Source: Martelella radicis
GTDB lineage: Bacteria > Pseudomonadota > Alphaproteobacteria > Rhizobiales > Rhizobiaceae
DNA length: 64,000 nucleotides
Assembly: GCF_014196625.1 (NCBI RefSeq)
Contig: NZ_JACIDZ010000014.1
Coordinates: 62,001 to 126,000, forward strand
Direction of reading: 5' to 3'
In this document: positions 53,790-62,095 of the stretch, in pieces
Position numbering within the stretch: the first letter of the stretch is position 1
Layout: each line of letters starts with the position of its first letter
Made by a program: the position numbers and the translations under genes
Notes under the pieces: generated by a model
Databases searched by the model: none
Told to the model about the DNA's origin: nothing
The model's input: the letters and a program-made list of their open reading frames with translations, nothing else

Positions 53790-54345
53790 ATTATAACCAA
53801 ACCGATATCGCCGGTTTTCCGGGCCCTCCAGCCTTGCATCCAATGCGCCGAAGGCCGCCTCGGCATCGTTAACGCCCTCTGGATGCGCAATTCTTCCAGA
53901 AGCGGACTTCGCGCGCCTTGCGTTTGTCCGGTTCACCTCTGACCGTGCCGAACCTGCTTTCCCGTATCTCTCGATAATCCTTCTGGCCTTTGGGAGGGCC
54001 GGGAGGCACGAACAGGGCCCGGAAGTTCAGCGTGCGCAGATCAAGATGCAGCTCGTCCTCGAATTCCAGGAGCCCGGCGATCTCGTCACGTCGTCCCTCC
54101 GGGATCAGCAGGGGCTCAGGGTATTTCTCCTCCAGATGCAACAGAATGTCGTTGGTTTCGATATGAACGTCCCCCTCATCGACAAGAACGGGCACCGGTA
54201 CGCGCGGTTTGATCCCAAGAGAAAATTCCGAACGGTTTTCATTGCACAGAATGATCAATCCCATGCGAGCGCCAGTCGATGCCTTTCATGTTCAAAAAAA
54301 TCAGCAATTTCTGCGAACATTGCGACGATCGCATGTGAAGGACAT
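53790..54345 (-). pseudogene. Decayed glutathione S-transferase gene with frameshifts
   Basis: Minus-strand GST-like pieces lie in more than one frame. MSFTCDRRNVRRNC from ATG 54345 (GGGAGGG upstream) stops just before a run of seven T. FLNMKGIDWRSHGIDHS follows in another frame. NENRSEFSLGIKPRVPVPVLVDEGD onwards (the open piece ends at 53869) is back in the first frame. AHPEGVNDAEAAFGALDARLEG continues in a third. Together they follow the usual GST order (N-domain, VPVLVDEGD glutathione site, helical domain) but no single frame covers it. The right limit is approximate. It is likely inactive. Confidence 0.7.
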
Positions 54346-54648
54346 GCAAGCCCTCCCAATTCAAAAACTCGCGGGTCCTGATATCGGCATCCGTCTGTTT
54401 AACGCCCGGTATGTATGGTCTTCGGTTGACCGCCTTTGCCGCAGATCCGCCCGAGGGACTGCCCTACGCCCCCGCCGAGAACGGCAAAGGCGCAGCAGTA
54501 CAAAAATGCCTCTGAGCATCCGTTCCACAAATCGGAGGCTCTGAGGAACTGGTTTTCTCCAAAATGACCGTTTTTTGAAAGTTCAGTGCCTGCATTTCTA
54601 GCCGCATTCATGGAGACTGCCGGCCCTGTGTAATAAACGGAGCCTCTT
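54346..54648. other. Intergenic region, promoter of the sulfur module
   Basis: 303 bp between the decayed GST gene and the rhodanese gene. I see no gene. The last 100 bp are lower in GC and include a T-run near 54570, where a promoter for the rhodanese-YeeE operon may lie; no clear operator. Confidence 0.4.
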
Positions 54649-55563
54649 ATGCGTCTCTCCATCATTTCCGCGGCGTTTGCGATTGTCACCGCATTCGTCA
54701 CCCCGGCATCGGCTGAACGGCTGACCGACGCCCCTCTCGTCGACGCGGCCTGGCTTCAGGATCATCTCGGCAGCGACGGTCTGATCGTCATCGATACCCG
54801 AGCGCCATCAAATAGCGCCAATCCCTACACCGAAGGCCATATCCCCGGCGCGATCTGGGCTCCCTACGGCAAGTTCGGCTGGCGGGCGACCGTGAATGGC
54901 GTTCCCGGCCAGCTTCCGGCGATCCCGGAGATCGAAGGCCGTATCAAGAGCCTCGGCATCAATGACGATACCCAGGTCGTCATCGTTCCGGCAGGCGCAT
55001 CCTCCTCCGAGTTTGGCGCTGCCACCCGCGTTTACTGGACGTTCAAGGTTCTGGGACATGACAATGTCACGATCCTCGATGGCGGTATGCGCGACTGGCA
55101 GGCTGCCGACGGCGCGCTTGAAACGGAAATCGTCATTCCCCAGCAGGCCGGGAATTTCACCGCCGATTTCCGCCCGCAATACTATGCCTCGACGGAAGAT
55201 GTCGCCGCGGCCGGAACCAATGGCGTCAAGCTGGTCGATGGCCGCCCCGTCGAGCAGTTCGAGGGCAAGGCGAAGAGCCCGGTTGTGCGTGCCCCCGGCA
55301 CCATTCCCGGCGCGATCAACCTGCCGCAGAGCCGGTTCTACAACGCCGAGACTGCCCGCTTCGTGAACAAGAACGAGGCCCGGTCGCTGGCCGCCGATGC
55401 CGGTCTCTCCGGCAATGACGAAACCATCGCATTCTGCAATACCGGCCACTGGGCGTCGATCGCCTGGTTCGGTCTCTCCGAGGTCGACGGCAAGGAAAAC
55501 GTCAAGATGTACGACGGTTCGCTCGCCGAATGGGCGGCAGACGAGAGCCGGCCTCTGGAATAG
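54649..55563 (+). CDS. Secreted thiosulfate sulfurtransferase (two-domain rhodanese)
   Basis: A 304-residue protein with a Sec signal peptide (cleavage near TPASA, residue 22) and two rhodanese domains. The C-terminal domain has the active-site loop CNTGHWAS with catalytic C263. The N-terminal domain has PAGASSS at the equivalent position and so no cysteine. Rhodaneses carry sulfane sulfur from thiosulfate or persulfides to acceptors such as cyanide or thiols. Export places it in the periplasm, next to a thiosulfate channel gene. A hairpin lies between it and the channel gene. Confidence 0.9.
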   Translation: MRLSIISAAFAIVTAFVTPASAERLTDAPLVDAAWLQDHLGSDGLIVIDTRAPSNSANPYTEGHIPGAIWAPYGKFGWRATVNGVPGQLPAIPEIEGRIKSLGINDDTQVVIVPAGASSSEFGAATRVYWTFKVLGHDNVTILDGGMRDWQAADGALETEIVIPQQAGNFTADFRPQYYASTEDVAAAGTNGVKLVDGRPVEQFEGKAKSPVVRAPGTIPGAINLPQSRFYNAETARFVNKNEARSLAADAGLSGNDETIAFCNTGHWASIAWFGLSEVDGKENVKMYDGSLAEWAADESRPLE

Positions 55564-55603
55564 GCGGCGCGCTCGCGACCCACCGGAGTACCTTTCAACA
55601 ACA

Positions 55604-55629
55604 GGCCTCTCGCCTTCCGGCGGGAGGCC
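55604..55629 (+). terminator. Hairpin between rhodanese and YeeE genes
   Basis: GGCCTCTCGCC and GGCGGGAGGCC pair over 11 bp (one G-T wobble) around a TTCC tetraloop. A T5 run follows 9 bases after the stem, so it may attenuate transcription rather than stop it fully. Confidence 0.5.
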
Positions 55630-55656
55630 GCCCGTGCTTTTTCAGGACCTGAATTC

Positions 55657-56868
55657 ATGGCTATTGCCCAACCGACCGCTTCCGACACGCTGAAAAGCCC
55701 CGCGCCTGACCGCGGCACGGCGCTGGTGCTCATTCTTATCTTCGTTCTCGGCGAGGTGCTCATTGCCTCTGCAGCGGGCGCGCGCCAGTCGGCGCTGTTC
55801 CTGATCGGCGGTGTTATGGGCGTGACGCTTTTTCATGCCGCCTTCGGATTTACCGGAGGTTGGCGGCGCTTTTCAGTGCACCGGCGCGGCCGCGCCATCC
55901 GCGCGCAAATGCTGATGATTGCTGTTGCGGCGCTGTTTTTCATCCCGTTGCTAAAGATCGGCACATTTGCGGGTCATCCGCTTGTGGGTGCGTTTGCGCC
56001 GGTTGGCGTTTCCGTGCTGGCAGGCGCGGCCATGTTCGGCTTCGGCATGCAGCTTGGCGGCGGTTGCGGTTCGGGTACGCTTTTTACCGTCGGCGGCGGT
56101 TCGGCGCGCATGCTGGTCACGCTTGCCGGCTTCGTTGCCGGGGCGCTGATCGGGACGGCACACTTGCCCTGGTGGCTCTCGCTTCCGTCCCTGCCGCCGG
56201 TCAATCTCGGCGCTTCGCTGGGCATGGCGGGTGGTCTTGCGGTCACGCTTGCCGGGCTCGGGCTTGTTGCCCTGCTGACGGTGCTGATCGAGCGGCGCGC
56301 GCATGGCAATCTCGAACGGGCTCCGCGCCCGGATACCGCCGGGCTCGAGCGGCTTCTCCATGGTCCCTGGCCGCTGATCGGCGCGGCGATCGTGCTGGCG
56401 CTCGCCAATGTCGCGACACTGCTGACAGCCGGCCACACATGGTCAATCACTTTCGGGTTTGGTCTATGGGGCGCAAAGATCGCGGAGGCCGTCGGCGTGC
56501 CGGTCTCCAACTGGGCCTTCTGGCAGTGGCCTGGCCCGGCAACGGCGCTGTCAGCCAGCGTTCTCGATGATACCGTCTCGGTGATGAATTTCGGCATTCT
56601 GGTCGGAGCGGCGGTCGCGGCCAGCCTCGCTGGCAAGTTTGCGCCAAAGGCAAGCCTGCCGCTGCTGTCATTGACAGCGGCCATTCTCGGCGGCCTGCTG
56701 ATGGGCTATGGCGCCCGGCTTTCATTCGGCTGCAATATCGGCGCGTTGTTTTCCGGCATCGCGTCTGGCAGCCTGCATGGCTGGTTGTGGTTTGCGGCAG
56801 CCTTTGGCGGGTCTCTTGCCGGCATTGCAATCAGACCCCTTTTCGGACTGGATGGCTTCAGAAAATGA
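55657..56868 (+). CDS. YeeE/YedE (TsuA-type) thiosulfate/sulfur transporter
   Basis: A 403-residue inner-membrane protein with about ten hydrophobic segments and a two-fold pseudo-repeat. The key cysteines lie in FGMQLGGGCGSGTLF (C137) and ARLSFGCNIGALFSGI (C359), matching two of the three thiosulfate-path cysteines described in bacterial YeeE. The first one (about residue 22 in the characterised protein) has no counterpart here. It would take up thiosulfate or sulfane sulfur. Its stop overlaps the next start (ATGA at 56865-56868). Confidence 0.9.
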   Translation: MAIAQPTASDTLKSPAPDRGTALVLILIFVLGEVLIASAAGARQSALFLIGGVMGVTLFHAAFGFTGGWRRFSVHRRGRAIRAQMLMIAVAALFFIPLLKIGTFAGHPLVGAFAPVGVSVLAGAAMFGFGMQLGGGCGSGTLFTVGGGSARMLVTLAGFVAGALIGTAHLPWWLSLPSLPPVNLGASLGMAGGLAVTLAGLGLVALLTVLIERRAHGNLERAPRPDTAGLERLLHGPWPLIGAAIVLALANVATLLTAGHTWSITFGFGLWGAKIAEAVGVPVSNWAFWQWPGPATALSASVLDDTVSVMNFGILVGAAVAASLAGKFAPKASLPLLSLTAAILGGLLMGYGARLSFGCNIGALFSGIASGSLHGWLWFAAAFGGSLAGIAIRPLFGLDGFRK

Positions 56869-57272
56869 GTGACCGCAATACGTTTCTTTTCGGCACGGCA
56901 CTGACCGTCGCCGTCGTCGGCATCACCGCTGACTATGTCGCGCATCGCGCCGCTCCGGCGGCCATGCCGCAGGCAGGATACAGCGCCGCCTCGCCATGTT
57001 CTGCAGCCAGCCCCTGCGCGGCCGCGGCACCTGTCGCAGCAAGCCCGTGCGCGGCCGGCGCCCCAGTTCCTGCCAGCCCCTGTGCGGCGGCGCCTGCGCC
57101 GTCTGCCAGCGGCTATTCCCCCTTCGCCGAGACGCAGACAACCCCGCCTGCGCCGGCCAAACCATCGGCATCGGGATACGCGCCGTTTGCCGCGGACCAG
57201 AAAACCCATGATACTCAATCGACCACGGGTTATGCGCCCTTTGCCGAAGATCAGGATGTCTCAAACAGGTAA
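56865..57272 (+). CDS. Small membrane-anchored protein with repeated Ser-Pro-Cys motifs
   Basis: A 135-residue protein starting at ATG 56865. It has one membrane helix (FLFGTALTVAVVGITADYVA, residues 7-26) and then a low-complexity Ala/Pro region with cysteines at 45, 51, 62 and 73, each in an SPC(A/S)A context. Three GY(S/A)PFA repeats (83-88, 104-109, 122-127) follow. I do not recognise a family. Translational coupling to the YeeE gene and the periplasm-facing cysteines suggest it carries or receives sulfane sulfur, but this is only inference. A Pro/Ala-rich spacer role is the alternative. Confidence 0.7.
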   Translation: MSDRNTFLFGTALTVAVVGITADYVAHRAAPAAMPQAGYSAASPCSAASPCAAAAPVAASPCAAGAPVPASPCAAAPAPSASGYSPFAETQTTPPAPAKPSASGYAPFAADQKTHDTQSTTGYAPFAEDQDVSNR

Positions 57273-57283
57273 GGTGACAGCTT

Positions 57284-57901
57284 ATGGATGAAGACCGCCA
57301 GCGGGCCGCAGCGGAAGCCCTGTTTTGCGAGGCGGTGCTTGCCAAGACCGGCGACAGCGTGCTTCTCGATACGCTTGCCGGCGTGAATTCGCCGACAAGC
57401 TTCGAGCACTATCCGCAAGGTGATGTCTACGACCCGGAAAGCGGCGCGCAATGGTATTATCACAGCCATGCACCGGCGGGTGACAGCGGCGAGCACGGCC
57501 ATTTCCACTGTTTCCTGCGTCCTCTCGGGCCAGATGGCCCCGTGCATCATCTCATTGCCGTCGGCGTTGACGCGCATGGCAGGCTGGTGCGGCTCTTCAC
57601 CGTCAATCAGTGGGTCGTCGGCGATGACTGGCTCGCCGCCGAGGACACGATCGCACTACTGCCGCGTTTCGATGTTCATCTCGGCCGTCCGTCATATCTG
57701 GTCAATCGCTGGCTGACAGCGATCATCCGCCTTTATGGTGACGAGATCGCGGGGCTCATCCGGTCGCGTGACAGCATCATCGCCCAGCACCGGCCAGCCG
57801 CGCCTTCCATTGCCGCGCATGATGACAGGGCGCTGGAAGTAACCGCCGAGCTTGTCACAAATCTTGAGGACAAGGCCAGGAGTGCCGGCGCTCTCCCCTG
57901 A
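57284..57901 (+). CDS. Uncharacterised protein with an EHGHFH motif
   Basis: A 205-residue soluble protein of unknown function. It has HYPQGDVYDPESGAQWYYH near residues 42-60 and the histidine-rich EHGHFH at 70-75, which could bind a metal; GVDAHGR and a helical C-terminal half follow. I recall similar sequences beside YeeE-type genes under a DUF label (possibly DUF6969) but cannot confirm it. The gene starts 11 bp after the Cys-repeat gene on the same strand, so it belongs to the same operon. No signal peptide or membrane helix is evident. Confidence 0.75.
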   Translation: MDEDRQRAAAEALFCEAVLAKTGDSVLLDTLAGVNSPTSFEHYPQGDVYDPESGAQWYYHSHAPAGDSGEHGHFHCFLRPLGPDGPVHHLIAVGVDAHGRLVRLFTVNQWVVGDDWLAAEDTIALLPRFDVHLGRPSYLVNRWLTAIIRLYGDEIAGLIRSRDSIIAQHRPAAPSIAAHDDRALEVTAELVTNLEDKARSAGALP

Positions 57902-58733
57902 TATATCCTTATGTCCGCTTCGTCTGGATCACCGGACCGGATCAAAACAAACACGAACTTTGGCCCATCAATTGCGATCTCGCACAACCGTTGTCCAAGA
58001 ACCGCATGCAGCAGATTATGCGCTGAACGTGTGATCGTATGGGACGGCCCGAGCCAACGCCTGCCTGCACTTGGGCATCAACTACCACCAGTGGCTATCG
58101 ACGAGCCCTGCCCCGCTTGCGCCATCGCCCATGCGGACAGATACGGCCAAGGCCGACGGGGCGGTCGTGACTGTCTGCAGCCATCCCGGCGGGAGAACCG
58201 GTAAAACTCCGGTGCATCGGCCAACTTATTGCCGGTTGGTCGAAATGCGTGAGCCATGGCGACGGCGGCGCTTGCGTCCGCTTCCGCGATTGCCGTCTCT
58301 GTTTTTCTTCCACGGCCAATTCGCATGCGCGGCTTCGGATCAACCCTCGCAGTCGCCCCGCGCGATAGGGGCCGGTTTCTCGCCATCAATTCGGTCGGCG
58401 CATCGGCAATGAAGCCAAGTCTTCATGATGAAGGACGTCCCTTCTCTTGTGACCACGCTGTTCTCGCAAACTGCCGGGAAAAGCATCTTTCAGAAATCGT
58501 AGGAGAAGCGCAGCATTCTCGCGTTCCGCGACGTGCTATCGGAGAACGCACCGTCATGTTCGGCACGCGAATGCCTGCCTTGCCGAAATGGGCAAGCTCG
58601 GCGCCGAGACGCACCCGGCTGAAGTCATCGTCCACCGGTAAGGTGAGGCCAAACGTTCCCGCACGCGCTGAGCGACCTGGGTCCTCGTATCGAGCAGGGG
58701 GATGACGCAGGAGACGGGTTTGCCAACAAAAGA
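57902..58733. other. Long intergenic region with no supported gene
   Basis: 832 bp between the end of the sulfur module and the terminator of the next minus-strand gene. Short frames on both strands lack ribosome binding sites and recognisable domains. On the minus strand near 58423-58700, pieces such as VDDDFSRVRLGAELAHFGKAG and LLDTRTQVAQRVRERLA look coding-like but lie in different frames, so a decayed gene is possible. Confidence 0.45.
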
Positions 58734-58759
58734 GCCCGGCCTGTTGGTCCAGGCCGGGC
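58734..58759 (-). terminator. Rho-independent terminator after the SDR gene
   Basis: On the minus strand GCCCGGCCT, an 8-base loop and AGGCCGGGC form a 9-bp GC-rich stem followed by TCTTTT. It lies 40 bp after the stop of the SDR gene ending at 58799. Confidence 0.85.
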
Positions 58760-58798
58760 CTTGATCACGACAGGAATGTCGCGGGAGAGAGCTTTTTG

Positions 58799-59563
58799 TC
58801 AGTCGGCGGTCATGCCGCCATCGACGGGCAGGCGCACGCCGGTGACGAATTTCGCCTGATCGCTGGCGAGATAGATCACGGCATCGGCGATCTCGTCGGG
58901 CTCGGCATAACGCTGCAGCGGAATGCTGGCGGCAAACCCCTTCTTGGCCTCGCCGCCATGGCCGGGCGCGAACCCTTCCTCCAGCGAACGCATCATCCGC
59001 GTTTCGACAGGCGAGGGATGGATCGAATTGACCCTGATGCCGTCGCGCGCGCCCTCGAGGGCAGCGGTGCGCATCAGTCCGACAAGCGCATGTTTGGATG
59101 TGATATAGGCGGAGACATCCGGCGTGCCGCCAAGGCCTGCCACCGACGACATGATCACCACATTGCCCTTCGTCTTCTTCAGCTCGGGCATCGCATATTT
59201 CAGGCCGAGGAAGATGCCGCGCACATTGACCGCCAGCACCTTGTCGAACATCTCGATCGGATAATCGGTAATCGGCTTGACCACGCCCTCGATGCCGGCA
59301 TTGGCGACAAGAATATCGAGCTTGCCGAACTCTTCGACCGCGGCCGCGACATAGGCCTGCGTCTGATCGGGATCGGTGACGTCGGCCACCGCATAGGCCG
59401 CCTTGTCGTGCCCGAGTTCGGCGACTGCGTCCTTCAGCGCATCCTCATCGAGGTCGACCAGCAGCACCTTCGCGCCTTCGGCGGTCATGCGCTTGGCCGT
59501 GGCGATCCCGATCCCGCCGGAACCGCCCGTGATGATGGCCACCTTGTCCTTCAGTTGAGCCAT
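58799..59563 (-). CDS. Short-chain dehydrogenase/reductase (SDR)
   Basis: A 254-residue classical SDR with TGGSGGIG (12-19), VANAG, the catalytic Ser in MSSVAGLGG and YxxxK in YITSK, ending FVTGVRLPVDGGMTAD. GGGAGG precedes the ATG at 59563. NAD(P)-dependent oxidation or reduction of a small hydroxy compound is expected. A terminator follows. A second SDR gene of the same type lies 102 bp upstream on the same strand. Confidence 0.9.
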   Translation of the reverse strand: MAQLKDKVAIITGGSGGIGIATAKRMTAEGAKVLLVDLDEDALKDAVAELGHDKAAYAVADVTDPDQTQAYVAAAVEEFGKLDILVANAGIEGVVKPITDYPIEMFDKVLAVNVRGIFLGLKYAMPELKKTKGNVVIMSSVAGLGGTPDVSAYITSKHALVGLMRTAALEGARDGIRVNSIHPSPVETRMMRSLEEGFAPGHGGEAKKGFAASIPLQRYAEPDEIADAVIYLASDQAKFVTGVRLPVDGGMTAD

Positions 59564-59583
59564 TTCAGCCTCCCATCATTGTC

Positions 59584-59599
59584 TCCCACAGATGTGGGA
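59584..59599. promoter_or_regulatory. Near-perfect palindrome upstream of the SDR gene
   Basis: TCCCACA, GA, TGTGGGA forms a 16-bp palindrome 21 bp before the start at 59563, between the two SDR genes. It could be an operator or a small hairpin; no regulator gene is adjacent, so the assignment is weak. Confidence 0.35.
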
Positions 59600-59665
59600 A
59601 GCGAATGGTTCGCAGACAAGAACAATGACGGATTTGTAATCCAGCTTGCGCAGAAAACGGATCGA

Positions 59666-60427
59666 TCAGTTGCTGGCGAGATAGCCGCCATCAACCGGAA
59701 GGCTGGCGCCGGTGATGAACGATGCCTTGTCGGACAGCAGGAAGGCTGCTGCAGCCCCAACCTCTTCCGGTTCGCCAAGACGCTGGATGGCCTGCGGCTC
59801 GGTGATCAGTTTCAGGAACTCTTCCGACGAACCTTCCAGAAGCTTGGATTTGATGGCGTTCGGCAGGATGGCGTTGACGCGGATGCCGTCCTTGCCGCCT
59901 TCTACCGCACCGGTCTTGGTAAAACCGATGATGCCGTGCTTGGAGGCGGAATAGATGCCGGCCGTGCCAAGCCCCGTCATGCCCGCAACGGAGGAGATGT
60001 TGAGGATGGCCCCGCCCTTGCCCTGTTCGCGGAAGAGCCGAATCGCAGACCGCATGACGCGGAAGACGCTCTTCAGATTGATATCCATGGCAAGATCATA
60101 GGTCTTGTCATCGCTTTCCGCGATCTCTCCCTTGGGGCCGATACCGGCATTGTTGACGACGAAATCGAGATGCCCGTCGAGCGCCTTTGTCTTGTCGAAG
60201 AGATTGTCGATGTCATCCTGTGAGGTCACGTCGGCGGCGACGAAGACCGCCCTGCCGCCAGCCTTTTCGATCATATCGACCACGGCGAGACCGTCTTTTT
60301 CGGCGGAGGCAAGGTCGCTGACCACCACATGCGCGCCCTCGGCCGCAAGCTCAAGCGCAATACCCTTGCCGATACCATTGGCCGCCCCGGTCACGAACCC
60401 GGTTTTTCCATTCAGAATGCCAGACAT
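59666..60427 (-). CDS. Short-chain dehydrogenase/reductase (SDR)
   Basis: A 253-residue SDR with TGAANGIG (13-20), NNAG, Ser in ISSVAGMTG and YxxxK in YSASK, ending ITGASLPVDGGYLASN. The start at 60427 fits AAGGAG 6 bases upstream; the ATG at 60433 would abut that site directly. It is related to the neighbouring SDR and may be a duplicate with changed substrate. A strong inverted repeat lies upstream at 60442-60485. Confidence 0.9.
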   Translation of the reverse strand: MSGILNGKTGFVTGAANGIGKGIALELAAEGAHVVVSDLASAEKDGLAVVDMIEKAGGRAVFVAADVTSQDDIDNLFDKTKALDGHLDFVVNNAGIGPKGEIAESDDKTYDLAMDINLKSVFRVMRSAIRLFREQGKGGAILNISSVAGMTGLGTAGIYSASKHGIIGFTKTGAVEGGKDGIRVNAILPNAIKSKLLEGSSEEFLKLITEPQAIQRLGEPEEVGAAAAFLLSDKASFITGASLPVDGGYLASN

Positions 60428-60441
60428 CCTCATCTCCTTGC

Positions 60442-60485
60442 TTCAGTGTTTTTCTTCATTTTGATCTAATGATTAAAACACTGAA
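60442..60485. promoter_or_regulatory. Perfect 11-bp inverted repeat with 22-bp spacer upstream of the SDR gene
   Basis: TTCAGTGTTTT and AAAACACTGAA are exact complements 22 bp apart in AT-rich DNA, 15 bp before the SDR start. Two half-sites 33 bp apart lie on the same DNA face (about three turns), so it could bind a dimeric or tetrameric regulator. It could also fold as a leader hairpin. Confidence 0.55.
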
Positions 60486-60547
60486 AACAACCGTGATAAC
60501 GGCGTTTTGATGTGGCAATCCGCGCCCGACCATGCGGCACAAAGCGA

Positions 60548-60576
60548 AAGGCCCGGGCGCTTTTCACCCGGGCCTT
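60548..60576 (-). terminator. Rho-independent terminator after lysS
   Basis: On the minus strand AAGGCCCGGG, a 9-base loop and CCCGGGCCTT form a 10-bp stem followed by TCGCTTT. It lies 25 bp after the lysS stop at 60601. Confidence 0.85.
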
Positions 60577-60600
60577 GCCAGATCAGTTCACGTGACGCGC

Positions 60601-62094
60601 TCAGTCCTTGTGGCGGCGGGCCGGGAAGAGGATGACGTCGCGGATCGACGGGCCGTCGGTCAGAAGCATGATCAGACGGTCGATGCCGATGCCAAGTCCG
60701 CCTGCCGGCGGCATGCCGTGGTCCATGGCATTGAGGAAATCGTCGTCCAGCTTCTTTTCCAGTTCGCCGCGGGCATGGGCCTGCTCAAGCTGCTCGACCA
60801 TGCGGCGGCGCTGCTCGACCGGATCATTGAGCTCGGAAAATGCATTGCCGAGTTCCCAGCCGTTGACATAGGTCTCGAAGCGTTCGACCAGACGCGGCTC
60901 GCCGGGCACTTCCTTGGCAAACGGCGAGATGTCCTTCGGGAAATGGGTGACATGCGAGGGCTGGATCAGCGACGCCTCGACCTTTTCCTCGAAGAGGAAG
61001 GCCAGGCACTCGCCCCAGGTCCAGTCGCTCTCGATTTCGAAACCGGCGGCTTCGGTCGCCTCACGGGCTTCCTCGTCGGTCGCGATCGACAGGAAGTCGA
61101 TGCCGGTTGCTTCCTTGACAGCATCCGGCATCGGCACCCGCTTGAACGGGCCGGTGAAGTCCAGTTCGATTTCGCCGAACTTGACCTTGGCGCTGTCATG
61201 GAGCGTCATGGCGAGCGTTTCGAACATGCGTTCGACAATGCCCATCATGTCCTCGTAATCGGCATAGGCCCAGTAGCACTCCATCATGGTGAATTCTGGA
61301 TTGTGCCGGGTGGAAACGCCTTCATTGCGGAAGTTGCGGTTGACCTCGAACACCTTGTCGGTGAGGCCGGACACCAGGATACGCTTCAGGTAAAGCTCCG
61401 GTGCAATACGCAGATACATGTCGATGTCGAGCGCATTGTGATGCGTCTTGAACGGGTCGGCAGACGCGCCGCCATAGATCGACTGCAACATCGGCGTCTC
61501 GACTTCCATGAAGCCTTCGCCTTCGAGAAAGCGGCGCACGCCGGAAAGGATCTTAGAGCGCTGGATGAAGCGCAGCTTGCTGTCGTCATTGCTCATGATA
61601 TCGAGATAGCGCTGGCGATAGCGCGTCTCGATATCGGCAAGACCATGATATTTCTCCGGCATCGGCTTCAATGCCTTGGTAAGCATAGTGATCTCTTGCG
61701 CATTGATCGTCAGTTCGCCGCGCTTGGTGCGGCGGACCACCCCGGAGACGCCGACGATATCGGCAAGATCGACCAGCGACCACATCTCACGCACCTCTTC
61801 CGGCGTCGTGTCCTTGTGCGAAAATATCTGGATCTTGCCCGAGGCATCGCGCAGGTCGACGAACATGCCGGAATTGCGCATGGAATAGACGCGGCCGGCC
61901 ACGGTGACGACATCTTCCGTCACCGTGTCGTCGGGAAGGTCGGCGTATTTTTCCGCCAGTTCCGCATTGGTGATCGTGCGGTGGAAATGGGCCGGATAGA
62001 CGTCGCCGATCTTCTCGCGCAGGATTTCGAGCTTCTGCGCGCGCACTTCCGTGGCGTCAGAGGACAGTGCCTGTTCTTCGGTCTTCTTGTTCAT
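60601..62094 (-). CDS. lysS: Lysyl-tRNA synthetase, class II
   Basis: A 497-residue class II synthetase. The N-terminal OB fold (about 55-155) binds the anticodon; the catalytic core has motif 2 at FEVNRNFRNEG and motif 3 at GLGIGIDRLIMLL near the C-terminus, the lysine-specific WELGNAFSELNDP, and the conserved start EVRAQKLEILREKIGDVYP. It charges tRNA-Lys with lysine. It lies 1 bp after the gltX stop, so the two form a housekeeping pair. A strong terminator follows. The start at 62094 is Met followed by NKK. Confidence 0.96.
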   Translation of the reverse strand: MNKKTEEQALSSDATEVRAQKLEILREKIGDVYPAHFHRTITNAELAEKYADLPDDTVTEDVVTVAGRVYSMRNSGMFVDLRDASGKIQIFSHKDTTPEEVREMWSLVDLADIVGVSGVVRRTKRGELTINAQEITMLTKALKPMPEKYHGLADIETRYRQRYLDIMSNDDSKLRFIQRSKILSGVRRFLEGEGFMEVETPMLQSIYGGASADPFKTHHNALDIDMYLRIAPELYLKRILVSGLTDKVFEVNRNFRNEGVSTRHNPEFTMMECYWAYADYEDMMGIVERMFETLAMTLHDSAKVKFGEIELDFTGPFKRVPMPDAVKEATGIDFLSIATDEEAREATEAAGFEIESDWTWGECLAFLFEEKVEASLIQPSHVTHFPKDISPFAKEVPGEPRLVERFETYVNGWELGNAFSELNDPVEQRRRMVEQLEQAHARGELEKKLDDDFLNAMDHGMPPAGGLGIGIDRLIMLLTDGPSIRDVILFPARRHKD

Positions 62095-62095
62095 C

